From: Geomonas agri | GTDB taxonomy: Bacteria > Desulfobacterota > Desulfuromonadia > Geobacterales > Geobacteraceae | Direction of reading: 5' to 3' | Length of the DNA: 64,000 nt | Assembly (NCBI RefSeq): GCF_020179605.1 | Contig: NZ_JAINZO010000002.1 | Span: forward strand, 558,001 to 622,000 | Shown: in pieces, positions 6,866 to 15,651 of the stretch | How the letters are laid out: each line of letters begins with the position of its first letter | Position numbering within the stretch: position 1 is the stretch's first letter | The notes under the pieces: generated by a model | The model's input: the letters and a program-made list of their open reading frames with translations, nothing else | Database searches by the model: none | Told to the model about the DNA's origin: nothing | Program-made: the position numbers and the translations under genes

Positions 6866-8776
6866 TTACAGTCCGCCCGTCGCCACCGGGCGTCCTGAGG
6901 GATCCTGGCGCCAGCCGTCGGTGCTTCCCGGTACGGCCGGGGTCGCCAGGTAGGCGGGATCTTCCACATAGTTGGTGGACCACCCTTCCCAGCCATCCGA
7001 GTAGTTGCGGATGTTGGTGTACCCCATCAGGTGCGCGTAGAGGTAGGCCAAGGCGGAGCGGTAGCCGCTGCCACAGTAAAAGATGGTTTCCTTGCTGAAG
7101 TCGATGCCGAGGTTGCTCCAGAGCGACTTCACCTCCTCGTAGCTTCTCAAGGTGGCGTCGGCGTCGACGTAGATCCCGGCAGAGTCGTCCGCGTTGTAGG
7201 CCCAGGTGGCACCTGGGATGCGGCCCTTGTTCACCACGTAGCCGTAGCCGCTGATCATGCCGGCAAATTCGCTGCCGGAGCGGACGTCGACCATCTTGGC
7301 GGTCGTGTTGTAGACCGACTCCACGTAGGGGGTGGTGGCGATAAGCGCGGGGTTGGTGGCGCCGGTGTAGGTGGTGGCCACGGGGTAATTGATGGTGGTC
7401 TCGGTCGGGTACCCCGCGGCCTGCCAACCTTGAATGCCGCCGTTCATGAAGCGGACGTCGGTGACGCCGGCGTACTTGAGGATCCACCAAAGGCGGGCCG
7501 CGAAGATGTTGGAATCGCTGTAGACCACGACGGTGGTGTCGGGGGTGATGCCCATGCTCCCCAGCGCGGCCTTCAGCTCGGCGTCCGGACGTAGGAACCA
7601 GCGCGGGAAGTCGTTCTCGTAGACGTCGGAATTGGAGTGAATGGCGCCAGGGATGTGCCCGAGGAGGTAGGAGTTGTCAGCCCAACCGGCGGTCATGTCT
7701 GAGAAGCTACCCCACTGGGTCTCGAAGATGACGTACTTGTGGTTGCGGTCATAGGAGTACTGCGGCGGAGCGGCCGAGGTGCTCCCCGGTTTGTGGTAGT
7801 CGATGAGCGCCTTGACCCAAGCGGGGTAGACCGCGTCGGCGTAATTCGTCGCCTTGTCCATCGGATAGGACGTGTTGTCAGCCCAGTCCCAGGCGGAGGC
7901 ATCGTAGTTGGAGCATTTGCCGTAGCCCATCAAGCGAAGCAGGAAATAGGCGTAGCCGCTGCGGATACCTGCGGTGCAGTAGGCGGTGACTTCCTTGTCG
8001 GGCGTGATGCCGCGGGACTCCAGCATGGTTTTGAGCTGCTGGTAACGGACAGTGGACTTGTCGCTGTTGTAGTACCAGGCGTACGGAATATTTACCGCGC
8101 GCGGTATGTGGCCGCCGCGGGTTTCGCCGTAGAGCTGCCACCCGACGAACTCCTCGTCGGTACGGGTATCGATCACGGCAAAGTCGTTGTCATAGAGGCG
8201 GCTTGCGATCTTTGCGGAGGTCGCCTTGAGCGATCCCTGCACGCTGGGAGTGAAGGTCGCGGCAGGCTTGGTCACCGCTGCGCTCTGCGTCGGGCGAGCG
8301 TCGGCGGACCACTTGTCCCAGCCGCCGTCCAGTATGTGGACGTCCGTGCAGCCCAGGTACTCGAGCATCCAGAAGAGGCGCCCTGCCGCACCCCACGAGG
8401 CCGTAGTGTTGTCGTAGATGACGATCTTCTGCTGCCGCGTGATACCGGCGGCGCCGAGCTGTGAGGCGAGCGTGTCGGTGTCCTTAAGCCCCGCCCCCTT
8501 GGTCCAGAACGCGCTATGCTGCAGGTTGATGGCTCCGGGTAGATGTCCCGCCCCGTAGGCCGAAGCGCTACGCGCATCGATGATGAGGAGATCCGTTGCC
8601 TGCAGGCTTTGCTGCACCGAATCGGCCGAGACCAAAAGATCGGCATTGGGAAAGTCCGTTGCCGCAGCCGCGAGTCTCGCCTTGTTAGCGGTTTTGTCCG
8701 TTACGCTGCTGCCGCACCCGGCCAGCACCAGTGCACAGAGCATCAGCAGCAGCATCCCCTTCACTAAACATTTCAT
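6866..8776 (-). CDS. Four-domain rhodanese lipoprotein
   Basis: A 636-residue lipoprotein with lipobox LAGC at about residues 18-21, then four rhodanese domains arranged as two thiosulfate-sulfurtransferase-like units. Domain 1 (LIIDARSASAYGAGHLPGA) has a Cys-less loop (VIYDNTTASWG). Domain 2 carries AYCTAGIRSGYAY with the active Cys. Domain 3 (YLLGHIPGAIHSN) again lacks Cys (VVYSDSNIF). Domain 4 has FYCGSGYRSALAY. The inactive-active-inactive-active pattern points to a tandem duplication of an ordinary two-domain enzyme. It is probably anchored at a membrane facing the periplasm or outside, with two catalytic persulfide sites. GAGGAGGAAGG lies just before the ATG. It leads the minus-strand block and has its own promoter-like sequence (8859-8887). 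Confidence 0.92.
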   Translation of the reverse strand: MKCLVKGMLLLMLCALVLAGCGSSVTDKTANKARLAAAATDFPNADLLVSADSVQQSLQATDLLIIDARSASAYGAGHLPGAINLQHSAFWTKGAGLKDTDTLASQLGAAGITRQQKIVIYDNTTASWGAAGRLFWMLEYLGCTDVHILDGGWDKWSADARPTQSAAVTKPAATFTPSVQGSLKATSAKIASRLYDNDFAVIDTRTDEEFVGWQLYGETRGGHIPRAVNIPYAWYYNSDKSTVRYQQLKTMLESRGITPDKEVTAYCTAGIRSGYAYFLLRLMGYGKCSNYDASAWDWADNTSYPMDKATNYADAVYPAWVKALIDYHKPGSTSAAPPQYSYDRNHKYVIFETQWGSFSDMTAGWADNSYLLGHIPGAIHSNSDVYENDFPRWFLRPDAELKAALGSMGITPDTTVVVYSDSNIFAARLWWILKYAGVTDVRFMNGGIQGWQAAGYPTETTINYPVATTYTGATNPALIATTPYVESVYNTTAKMVDVRSGSEFAGMISGYGYVVNKGRIPGATWAYNADDSAGIYVDADATLRSYEEVKSLWSNLGIDFSKETIFYCGSGYRSALAYLYAHLMGYTNIRNYSDGWEGWSTNYVEDPAYLATPAVPGSTDGWRQDPSGRPVATGGL

Positions 8777-8858
8777 TACCTTCCTCCTCGGTTTTTCATC
8801 TCATAACCCGCAGTAACTGCGGATAACAAACCGGCAGCACTGCTTTTCGGGCGGCGTG

Positions 8859-8887
8859 AACCTACCAAGGAGATTTAATAAAGTCAA
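8859..8887 (-). promoter_or_regulatory. Sigma-70-like promoter for the rhodanese operon
   Basis: Read on the minus strand, TTGACT (8887-8882), a 17-base spacer and TAGGTT (8864-8859) form a good -35/-10 pair. Transcription would begin near 8852 and leave a leader of about 75 nt before the lipoprotein ATG. The leader holds the short inverted repeat CCGCAGT/ACTGCGG (about 8805-8820). I could not match the leader to a known riboswitch. Confidence 0.55.
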
Positions 8888-9231
8888 ATTGGTATATTTA
8901 AAAAACAACTAGCTGGTTATCGCTTTTTTAAATACAGGTAAGGTTGGGGTAAACGAACCAGCTCTGGTGATGGTGACAGGTGGCCGAGCCGGCCCCGACC
9001 TGGGAGGGAAGATTTTCATGCCTTGTTAAGGAGCGGGGTGCATCGAGGAGTGGAGGAATGCAGGGAAGGCTAGTTCTAGTCCATATGGCAGCTTTGCCGT
9101 GAATGTCGGGATTGGATAGTGCAGTTGAGGGGCGTCAGTGATTATACACGGCCAGTACACTGACAATCGTCCCACCGGCTGAGCTTGCGACGACGTCGGA
9201 GGTGATGAGGAGCAAAAAGGTGAGGGGTCGG
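8888..9231. other. Intergenic stretch without a supported gene
   Basis: About 340 bases between the stop of a sensor kinase and the promoter of the rhodanese operon. Short open frames exist, but none has a ribosome binding site, a family resemblance or sensible composition. An AT-rich patch (8880-8935) adjoins the promoter. I see nothing else. Confidence 0.5.
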
Positions 9232-11781
9232 TCAGTAGGCGTAGCCGAGTCCCTCGGTGAAATAGAAGGTCGACCCGCTGCCGGGCTCGGATTCGGCCCA
9301 AACCTTGCCGCCGTGCATCTCGATCACCCGCTGCACGGTGGCCAACCCGATGCCGGTGCCGTCGAACTTGGCGGTGGCCTCCAGGCGCTCGAAAGGAAGG
9401 AATATCTTGTGGACATAAGCCATGTCGAAGCCCACACCGTTGTCCCGCACGTAATAGATGCTCTCGGCCCCCTTCCGGAAGTGGCCGAACTCTATCTTCG
9501 CCGCATCGATTCTGCTGGTGTATTTCCAGGCGTTGCCTAACAGGTTGTATAGCGCCAGCTTCGCCAGCGCGGGATCGAACTGCCCCCAGGTTCCCTCGGC
9601 TACCTCCGTCTCGACCTGCCGTCCCGGCTCCTGCGCCACCAACTCGTTGACGATCTCGCCGACGATGGCGCTGAGGTTGACGGTCTCCCTTGCCATCTCC
9701 CTGCGGGTCACCCTGGAGAGCAGCAGGAGCCCCTCGACCAGGTGCCCCATCCGGGAAGCGCTTGCGGCGATCCGTTCCAGGTAATTCCTTCCCTCCGGGT
9801 CCATCAGCTCGCCATACTCCTCCAGGACGATGGAGCTGAAACAGTTCATGCTCCTCAGGGGAGACCCGAGTTCATGGGCGACCGAATAGCAGAATGATTC
9901 CAGTTCCTTGTTGATGGCCATCAGTTTCACGGTCCGCTCCTGGACCCGCTGTTCCAACTCCTGGTTCAGCAGACTCAACGCGTCGTGGGCCTGCAACGCC
10001 TCCTGCCTTGACTCCTCCAGATCCTTTGCCTGTATGCGCAGTGCCTCGTCCGCGCGCAGGCGGCAGATCATGTCCGCGGTTTGCCTGGAGAGCAGATCGA
10101 GCCGGCGCAGCGTCGCCTCGTCGGGACGGTGGACCTTGTTGTAATGGGTGGAGAACATCCCCACCAGTTCGCCGGACCGACTGGTAAGGGGGGTTGACTG
10201 TACCGCCCGCACTCCCGCACGCTGCTGGATCTCCAGCGCCTCCTGGTCGAACAAGACTTCGCTATGCGCCACGTCTTCCACAATGACACGACGGCACATG
10301 GCGGTCGCCACCCCGGGAGTCCCCTTCCCCTTCCCCTGCCCCGCGTGGTCCCAGTAATCGATCCACCATCGCGGCAGGCCGCAGTGGGCAGCAACGGCCA
10401 GGTTGCCTGTCTCCGGATCGACGAGTTGGATGGTGCCGAAATCCGCTTCCGCGATGGCGATACCTGCCTGCAGCACTTCCTCCAGCACCGACTCAAGGTT
10501 GCCTTGGTGCACAAAGAGCGTACTGAGCTTCTGGAGCCGGGTCATGGTGTCGAGCTCGCAAGCCAGCTGGCGTTCCACCTCTTTACGCTGGGTGATGTCC
10601 TCGATGAGCGCCGCGGTCCAGCGGGGGGTGCCATCGCAATCGCGAATGAGCGACACGCTCTTGCGCACCCAGATCGATTCCCCCCCTTTGCGCAGGTATC
10701 GGTTCTCAAGCGAGAAGTCCGCCATCTCGCCCTCGATCATGCGTCGGGTCAGATCTACGTTCTTTTGCCGATCGTCGGGATGAATCAGGTTGGGCAGGCC
10801 GAGTTGCTGCAGCTCAGGAAGCGTGTACCCGGTCAGGGCGGTGAAGGCGGGATTGGCGTCGATGAAGCGTCCCTTGACGGTGGTCATAGCGAAGCCGATG
10901 GTGGCGTGGTTGAAGGCGGTGCGAATTTTTTCGTCCGCCCCGTTCAGAGCTAGGGCCAGGATGTCGTCGAAAGTCTCCCCGCTGCTTTGTGCGCTCTGCT
11001 CCGCCACAAGCAGGGCCACCAGGAAGTACAGCTCGCCCAGGTACAGCGAGAGCCGCCCCACCCAGCCGACCAGGCTGCCAACGCTGTGTTGAAGGAAAAA
11101 GCCGCCCATCCCCGCGGCGGTTAGCCCGAGCGCTCCGGCGTACCACAGCAGGAAAGGCCCCCGGTTGCGCAGGTAACACGCCAGAAAGACCGTGAACGAA
11201 AACAGGTTTAACACGATCGCCGCCCCCAGCACCACTTGCCGCACCGGGGTCGCCCCCGCTCCCTGGACGAAGAAGAGCGGCAGCACCCCCTTCATGCTGC
11301 CGAGCATGAGCAGGGCGATGAAAACCGTTACGGCACCGTAATAGAAAGCGAGCAGCGCGGTACGCCGCCGGGGTACACTCTGCGGATTGAGTCCGGCAGC
11401 GAGGATGAACGCCGCGACGGCCTGCAAAAGACCTCCCAGCAGTGCGGCGCAGTTATAAATGGTGACATTGAGATTGACGCCGTCGGGCCAGCCGCGCACG
11501 ATACCGGCCAGGACGCCGCTGGCGCCCACCGCCAGCATGGCCGAACCCAGTAGCAGCATGTTGAGGCGTCCGGTCCTGTAGTAGTTACGGGCGGAGATGG
11601 CTGCCAGCAGGAAGCTGACGCCGCCGACAAAGAGGGTGTTGGTGATTAACAGGAGCCACGGGGGATCGTAGGAGAGCGAGGACTGCATGGTACCATGCAG
11701 AAAAAGCATTAGTCCTAGCAAAACCATGAAGGGGAGCAAAACGTAGCGATGTCGCAACTCAACTAGGGAAGTCAGCTTCAT
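9232..11781 (-). CDS. Membrane PAS-GAF sensor histidine kinase
   Basis: An 849-residue kinase. About eight hydrophobic helices fill residues 10-265 in a MASE-like membrane sensor of unknown ligand. A PAS domain follows (FNHATIGFAMTTVKGRFIDANPA split over its first strands, GYTLPEL, ITQRKEVERQ), then a GAF domain (about 415-570), a coiled coil, and a HisKA of the bacteriophytochrome type with phospho-acceptor His near residue 635 (YSVAHELGSPLRS). The ATPase has N (LLGNAWKYT), G1 (DNGVGFD) and G2 (GTGIGLATV) boxes. No receiver domain is attached and no response regulator is adjacent, so its partner is elsewhere. I prefer ATG 11781 to an upstream GTG at 11796; neither has a strong Shine-Dalgarno. 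Confidence 0.88.
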   Translation of the reverse strand: MKLTSLVELRHRYVLLPFMVLLGLMLFLHGTMQSSLSYDPPWLLLITNTLFVGGVSFLLAAISARNYYRTGRLNMLLLGSAMLAVGASGVLAGIVRGWPDGVNLNVTIYNCAALLGGLLQAVAAFILAAGLNPQSVPRRRTALLAFYYGAVTVFIALLMLGSMKGVLPLFFVQGAGATPVRQVVLGAAIVLNLFSFTVFLACYLRNRGPFLLWYAGALGLTAAGMGGFFLQHSVGSLVGWVGRLSLYLGELYFLVALLVAEQSAQSSGETFDDILALALNGADEKIRTAFNHATIGFAMTTVKGRFIDANPAFTALTGYTLPELQQLGLPNLIHPDDRQKNVDLTRRMIEGEMADFSLENRYLRKGGESIWVRKSVSLIRDCDGTPRWTAALIEDITQRKEVERQLACELDTMTRLQKLSTLFVHQGNLESVLEEVLQAGIAIAEADFGTIQLVDPETGNLAVAAHCGLPRWWIDYWDHAGQGKGKGTPGVATAMCRRVIVEDVAHSEVLFDQEALEIQQRAGVRAVQSTPLTSRSGELVGMFSTHYNKVHRPDEATLRRLDLLSRQTADMICRLRADEALRIQAKDLEESRQEALQAHDALSLLNQELEQRVQERTVKLMAINKELESFCYSVAHELGSPLRSMNCFSSIVLEEYGELMDPEGRNYLERIAASASRMGHLVEGLLLLSRVTRREMARETVNLSAIVGEIVNELVAQEPGRQVETEVAEGTWGQFDPALAKLALYNLLGNAWKYTSRIDAAKIEFGHFRKGAESIYYVRDNGVGFDMAYVHKIFLPFERLEATAKFDGTGIGLATVQRVIEMHGGKVWAESEPGSGSTFYFTEGLGYAY

Positions 11782-11895
11782 CTTGGCATCTCGCACGCTA
11801 TTAGCAGCTGGTTAATTAATGGGGGCCAAACCTTATCATAATCACTCTCCCGTCTACAAGGTTTTTATAGATTGCCAGCGACCAAACAGTCAGGA

Positions 11896-13227
11896 TCAGA
11901 CCAGCACTCGGAACCTCGCGCCACCATTGGTGTTATTAGCGGTCAGCGAGCCTCCCATGTTCCTCTCGATGATCATCTTTGCCATGTACAGACCGATCCC
12001 GGTCGCCTGCGGCCCCTTGGTGGTGAAGTAGGGATCAAAGATCTTGTCACAGATTTCCTCCGGTATTCCTCCCGCGTTGTCCGAGAGGGTCACCTTGGAG
12101 CGTCCATCTTCCTCCCCCACCTCGATGCGAATGATCGGGTGCGCAATCTTTCTGGCGACGAAGACGTCCCTGGCGTTGATCAGTATGTTGAGCAGGACCT
12201 GGGAGTAGTCGCCGGGATACCCCTCGATCATCGGGTCGGCAGACGAGGAAACGGCTATGTCGATGCTGAGTTCGCGTAGGCTGGTATCGACCAGCGAGAC
12301 CGTCTTTTGCACAGCTTCCAACACCCGGAAACGAACCTTCTCCTGCCCGGGGCTGAAGAAGTTCCTGAAATTGTCGATGGTGCGCGACATCTGGATGATG
12401 GCTTCCATCATCTTGCGCACCTTGTCGTCGAGGTACCCCTCATCGAGTTCGCCCATGCGATAGGTCATGGGGAGGTCCTGGGCCAGCAGGGCCAGCACGT
12501 TGAGCGGCTGGCGCCACTGGTGGGCGATGTTGCTGATCATCTCCCCCATGGCCGCCAGGCGCCCCTGCTGGATCAGCATCTGGTCCATCTGCCGCAACTG
12601 CTCGGCGGTGCGCAATCGCTCCGCGCTTTCCCGCTGCAATTCCCGATGGGCCCGGCACAACTCCTCGTGTTTTTCCTCCATCCGCTGCTCCGCCAAGGTC
12701 CGGGTGCGAATCTCGGAGCGGAGCTGGATCTCGGTCATCACCGAAGCCGCCAGATCCTCGATCACCGATACCTGCGCCGGGGTCCACTTCCTGGGCTTGC
12801 AATCGATGACGCAGAACGAGCCGAGGATGTAGCCGTCCACGGTGGCGAGGGGGATGCCCAGGTAGGCGATCACCTTCAGGTCGCTTATGGCCGGGTTGTC
12901 CTTGAAGAACGGGTGGACACGGGCGTCCTCGATGATCAGCGGCTGCTTCGCGATGCGGTTGTACTGGCAGAAGGAGTGGCTGAGTGGGGTTTCGCGCCGG
13001 GACAGCCAGGGTTCGGGGAGGCCAAGGCAGCTCTTGAAGAACTGCCGGTCGGAATCGATCAGGCTGACCAGGGAGACGGGGGCATCAGCGAACTGGGATG
13101 CGAGCCGGGTCAACCGGTCGAAGGCTTCCTCGGCGGGGGTGTCGAGCAGGGCCACGGCGCGCAGCGCCGCGAGTCGGGTGGGATCGGCCACATGGGTCGA
13201 GATGTCACTGAAATCGTAATTTGTCAT
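11896..13227 (-). CDS. GAF-domain sensor histidine kinase
   Basis: A 443-residue cytosolic kinase. An N-terminal GAF domain (RLAALRAVALLDTPAEEAFDR split, SLIDSDRQFFKS, ETPLSHSFCQY) is of the type common in Geobacter light, redox or small-molecule sensors. A coiled coil leads to the NtrB-like HisKA with His near residue 236 (IAHQWRQPLNVLALL). The ATPase domain has LLNILINARD, DNAGGIP and GIGLYMAKMI. I start at ATG 13227 (GGGAAG just upstream, and the next residues match the usual GAF start) rather than at the longer frame to 13362. With no membrane segment it reads a cytoplasmic signal. Its partner response regulator is not visible nearby. Confidence 0.88.
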   Translation of the reverse strand: MTNYDFSDISTHVADPTRLAALRAVALLDTPAEEAFDRLTRLASQFADAPVSLVSLIDSDRQFFKSCLGLPEPWLSRRETPLSHSFCQYNRIAKQPLIIEDARVHPFFKDNPAISDLKVIAYLGIPLATVDGYILGSFCVIDCKPRKWTPAQVSVIEDLAASVMTEIQLRSEIRTRTLAEQRMEEKHEELCRAHRELQRESAERLRTAEQLRQMDQMLIQQGRLAAMGEMISNIAHQWRQPLNVLALLAQDLPMTYRMGELDEGYLDDKVRKMMEAIIQMSRTIDNFRNFFSPGQEKVRFRVLEAVQKTVSLVDTSLRELSIDIAVSSSADPMIEGYPGDYSQVLLNILINARDVFVARKIAHPIIRIEVGEEDGRSKVTLSDNAGGIPEEICDKIFDPYFTTKGPQATGIGLYMAKMIIERNMGGSLTANNTNGGARFRVLV

Positions 13228-13471
13228 TTGCTTCCCGTGATAGCGGCCAAACAGCACAGCTGGAAAAGTATCAAGATTTTTTGGTGTTTCAAGCAATCCC
13301 TTCCGCACGCCACGAGAAATGCCAGCGGCGACCATGTTGCCACCACCGGGCCCGCGCCGCATCGCAGATGAAATTTTCCTCTCAATTTTAGGGATTTACA
13401 CCGTTCGCGGAAATCAAATATGATGTGGTGGTTTGCTGGATTAACCGCACCACTAGCGAGCAGGAACAGGC

Positions 13472-13825
13472 ATGGCCAAGATCATTTCGTTGGAGAAGAC
13501 ACGGCAGGCGATCAAAAAGAGAAGGGAAGCGGAGGCACTTTTGCGCGGAACCGAGGATGACATCACCGCCATCCTCAACGACTACTCCCTCACCCCCGCC
13601 AACCGGCGCTGGAAGCTGGAGAACATGCTGATGGACGTCGACGAGCAGCTGGAGCAGTACCGCAAAGACCTCGAGGCCGCGGAGCGGAAGCTTAATGCGC
13701 TGGTGGCACGCGCCGAGGGTGAGATCGCCCGCGCCTATGGCGAATTTGAAAGCAAGGTAAGCGGCATGACCATGGCGGTCAGGAAGCTCACCGGCTCTCC
13801 GCACCCCGAGCCCATCACCGAATAA
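13472..13825 (+). CDS. Conserved small coiled-coil protein
   Basis: A 117-residue soluble and highly charged protein. The middle (about residues 45-90) has heptad-like spacing of Leu and Ala and should form a coiled coil. Residues 1-25 are strongly basic (KTRQAIKKRREAEALLRG). I do not recognise a named family. The start has an AGGAACAGG ribosome binding site. It precedes the AhpD-like selenoprotein by 127 bp on the same strand, but a promoter-like element in between suggests separate expression. Confidence 0.6.
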   Translation: MAKIISLEKTRQAIKKRREAEALLRGTEDDITAILNDYSLTPANRRWKLENMLMDVDEQLEQYRKDLEAAERKLNALVARAEGEIARAYGEFESKVSGMTMAVRKLTGSPHPEPITE

Positions 13826-13952
13826 CAATCGGCGCCCCTCCGGGACGCCGCCCCCTCCCTCGCCACCCACCGCAGGTTAAGGTTTCCAGAGGCGTGCGTT
13901 TGTGCTAGTTATGTAGACGCTCGCCAGACCGTTCCCTGCAAGGAGGTGGACC

Positions 13953-14207
13953 ATGAAAATCCGTAAGAAGATCCTGGATTTCGAGTATGAGGAAGTTCTC
14001 GAGGTAAAGTACCGGGAACTGATCCGTGTCGCCTGCGCCGTGGCCGTCGGTTGTCCCGACTGACTTAAGAAGCACTTCGCGGTCGCGAAGGAAGCAGGCG
14101 CCACCGAAGCGGAACTGAACGAGGCCCTGGCCTACGGCATCATCGCGCCGTCAGGACGGGCCAAGAACTTCGTGCGCAGCCAGGAAGAGATTTTGAAGGA
14201 GCTGTAG
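13953..14207 (+). CDS. AhpD-like selenoprotein with CxxU redox motif (UGA read through)
   Basis: An 84-codon gene with AGGAGGT six bases before the ATG and an in-frame TGA at codon 37 (14061-14063), ending at TAG 14205-14207. The frame reads GCPD, then U, then LKKHF. C34, U37 and H41 have the spacing of the CxxC...H catalytic centre of AhpD and carboxymuconolactone decarboxylase-like disulfide reductases. The region after TGA keeps good coding character (AKEAGATEAELNEALAYGI, a standard AhpD-family stretch), and a SECIS-like hairpin follows the TGA. AhpD-like selenoproteins are known from Geobacter. It probably acts as a cytoplasmic thiol/selenol reductase in peroxide or arsenic/selenium redox chemistry. 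Ordinary gene callers will miss or truncate it. Confidence 0.9.
14061..14090 (+). promoter_or_regulatory. SECIS element of the AhpD-like selenoprotein
   Basis: The UGA (14061-14063) is followed after 11 nt by a perfect 6-bp stem CTTCGC/GCGAAG (14075-14080 and 14085-14090) with apical loop GGTC. A G at the start of the loop, about 17 nt past the UGA, fits bacterial SelB-binding SECIS rules and resembles the GGUCU loop of E. coli fdhF. It lies wholly inside the coding sequence. Confidence 0.82.
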
Positions 14208-14215
14208 GACTAACT

Positions 14216-14290
14216 GGGATTACAAGGATAAAAGGGGTGGAGCGGATCAGACGGGTGTTTCATCCGTTGTATCCCCTTCATCCCTGTTTC
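14216..14290. repeat. Imperfect palindrome, dispersed-repeat-like
   Basis: The left arm (GGGATTACAAGGATAAAAGG and on to CGGAT) and the right arm (ATCCGTTGTATCCCCTTCAT and on to CCCTG) are imperfect reverse complements. Together they fill most of the gap between the selenoprotein and the MATE gene. This is the look of a small intergenic repeat family; the copy number elsewhere is not visible here. Confidence 0.5.
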
Positions 14291-14306
14291 TTTTAGGGTT
14301 GCCATC

Positions 14307-15650
14307 TTGAGACGCCTCACTTTCAGAAAATCCACCAAACGGGTTTCCATCCGGCGCAACGTCGCGGCGCTGTCGATGCCGGTGCTCCTCTCCTCGCTGT
14401 TCCAACGCCTGGTGTCCATCGTGGACATCTTCATGGTGGGGGGGCTCGGAGCCGCCGCCATCGCAGCCACCGGCCTCGGACAGTTGCTCATCTTCGTCAC
14501 CATGACGGTGTTCTGGGGCTTCTCCACGGGCGCCAACGTGGTCATCGCGCATCTCTGGGGTGCGGGACGCCGCCAGGAAGCCCGCAGGACCGCGTTTGCA
14601 TCGCTCCTGTTCTGCGCCGTCCTTGCCGTAGCAGCCACCCTGCTCGGCATCGGCTTCGGAAGGAACATCGCCGTCTTCCTGGGGGCACAACCCGACGTAC
14701 TTGCCTACGCCTCGGACTACATCCGCCTGGTCTTCCTCTACTTCGGCTTCACCGCCGGCCTCAATATCCTCTCCGCCATCATGCAGGGGACCGGCAACAC
14801 CCGCACCCCGATGGAAGGGATCCTGCTGGTGAATGTCCTGCACGTCGCCATCGCCTACCCGCTGATCTACGGGCACCTTGGCTTCCCGCGCTACGGCGTC
14901 CTCGGAGCCGCCTACGCCATCAACCTCTCTGAGGCCGCCGGGTTCAGCTACCTGTTGATCCAGGCGCTCCGGAAGGGATACCTGAAGATCGGCCGTCCCG
15001 ACCTGGTCCTGTTGAAGAAGGTGATCGGCATCGGCTACCCGGTGGCGCTGGAGCGCGTGGCCCAGCAGTCGGGGCAGCTGTTCTACTCCAAGTTCATAAT
15101 CGGCTTTGGTACCGCCGCCTACGCCGCGCACCAGATCGGCCTCTCCATCGAGTCGCTCTCCTTCATGCCGGGCGCTGGGATGGGGATCGCGGCGGCGACC
15201 CTTATGGGGCAGTCTATCGGCGCCAGGAAACTCCGGCGCGCCCACATGAGCCACACCGAGGCGCTCCGGCTGGCCGTGCTAGTCATGGGTGTCATGGCTC
15301 TCCTCTTCTTCTTCCTGCCGCACCACCTGATCGCCCTATTCACCCACGACCCGGACGTCATCGAAAAGGGGACCGTCTTCCTGCGGCTGGTCGCCTTCGC
15401 CCAGGTGCCGCTGGCCCTCTCATTCGTCTATGCCGGGAGCCTGCGTGGCACTGGTGACACCCATTACGTGTTCCTGGTCACCCTGGTGTCCATGTGGGGC
15501 ATCCGGGTGCTCCTCTCCTACATCGCCGCAGTCCCACTGCAGCTTTCACTGTACGCCGTCTGGAGCGTCTTCCTCCTCGACTGGTTCTTCCGGGCCGGCG
15601 CCTTCTGGTGGCGCTACCAGCGCCGCGACCTGCACCGGGTCATCATCTGA
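14307..15650 (+). CDS. MATE family multidrug/organic cation efflux protein
   Basis: A 447-residue polytopic protein with twelve predicted membrane segments in two pseudo-repeats. Family features include LQRLVSIVDIFMVGGLG near the start, NVLHVAIAYPLIYG, and a second-half repeat starting about residue 235 (YPVALERVAQQSGQLFYSK). MATE proteins export drugs or metabolites in exchange for H+ or Na+. The substrate cannot be told. The start is TTG at 14307 with AGGG about eight bases upstream; no ATG alternative lies nearby. It is followed after one base by the methyltransferase gene, so the two form an operon. Confidence 0.88.
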   Translation: MRRLTFRKSTKRVSIRRNVAALSMPVLLSSLFQRLVSIVDIFMVGGLGAAAIAATGLGQLLIFVTMTVFWGFSTGANVVIAHLWGAGRRQEARRTAFASLLFCAVLAVAATLLGIGFGRNIAVFLGAQPDVLAYASDYIRLVFLYFGFTAGLNILSAIMQGTGNTRTPMEGILLVNVLHVAIAYPLIYGHLGFPRYGVLGAAYAINLSEAAGFSYLLIQALRKGYLKIGRPDLVLLKKVIGIGYPVALERVAQQSGQLFYSKFIIGFGTAAYAAHQIGLSIESLSFMPGAGMGIAAATLMGQSIGARKLRRAHMSHTEALRLAVLVMGVMALLFFFLPHHLIALFTHDPDVIEKGTVFLRLVAFAQVPLALSFVYAGSLRGTGDTHYVFLVTLVSMWGIRVLLSYIAAVPLQLSLYAVWSVFLLDWFFRAGAFWWRYQRRDLHRVII

Positions 15651-15651
15651 C

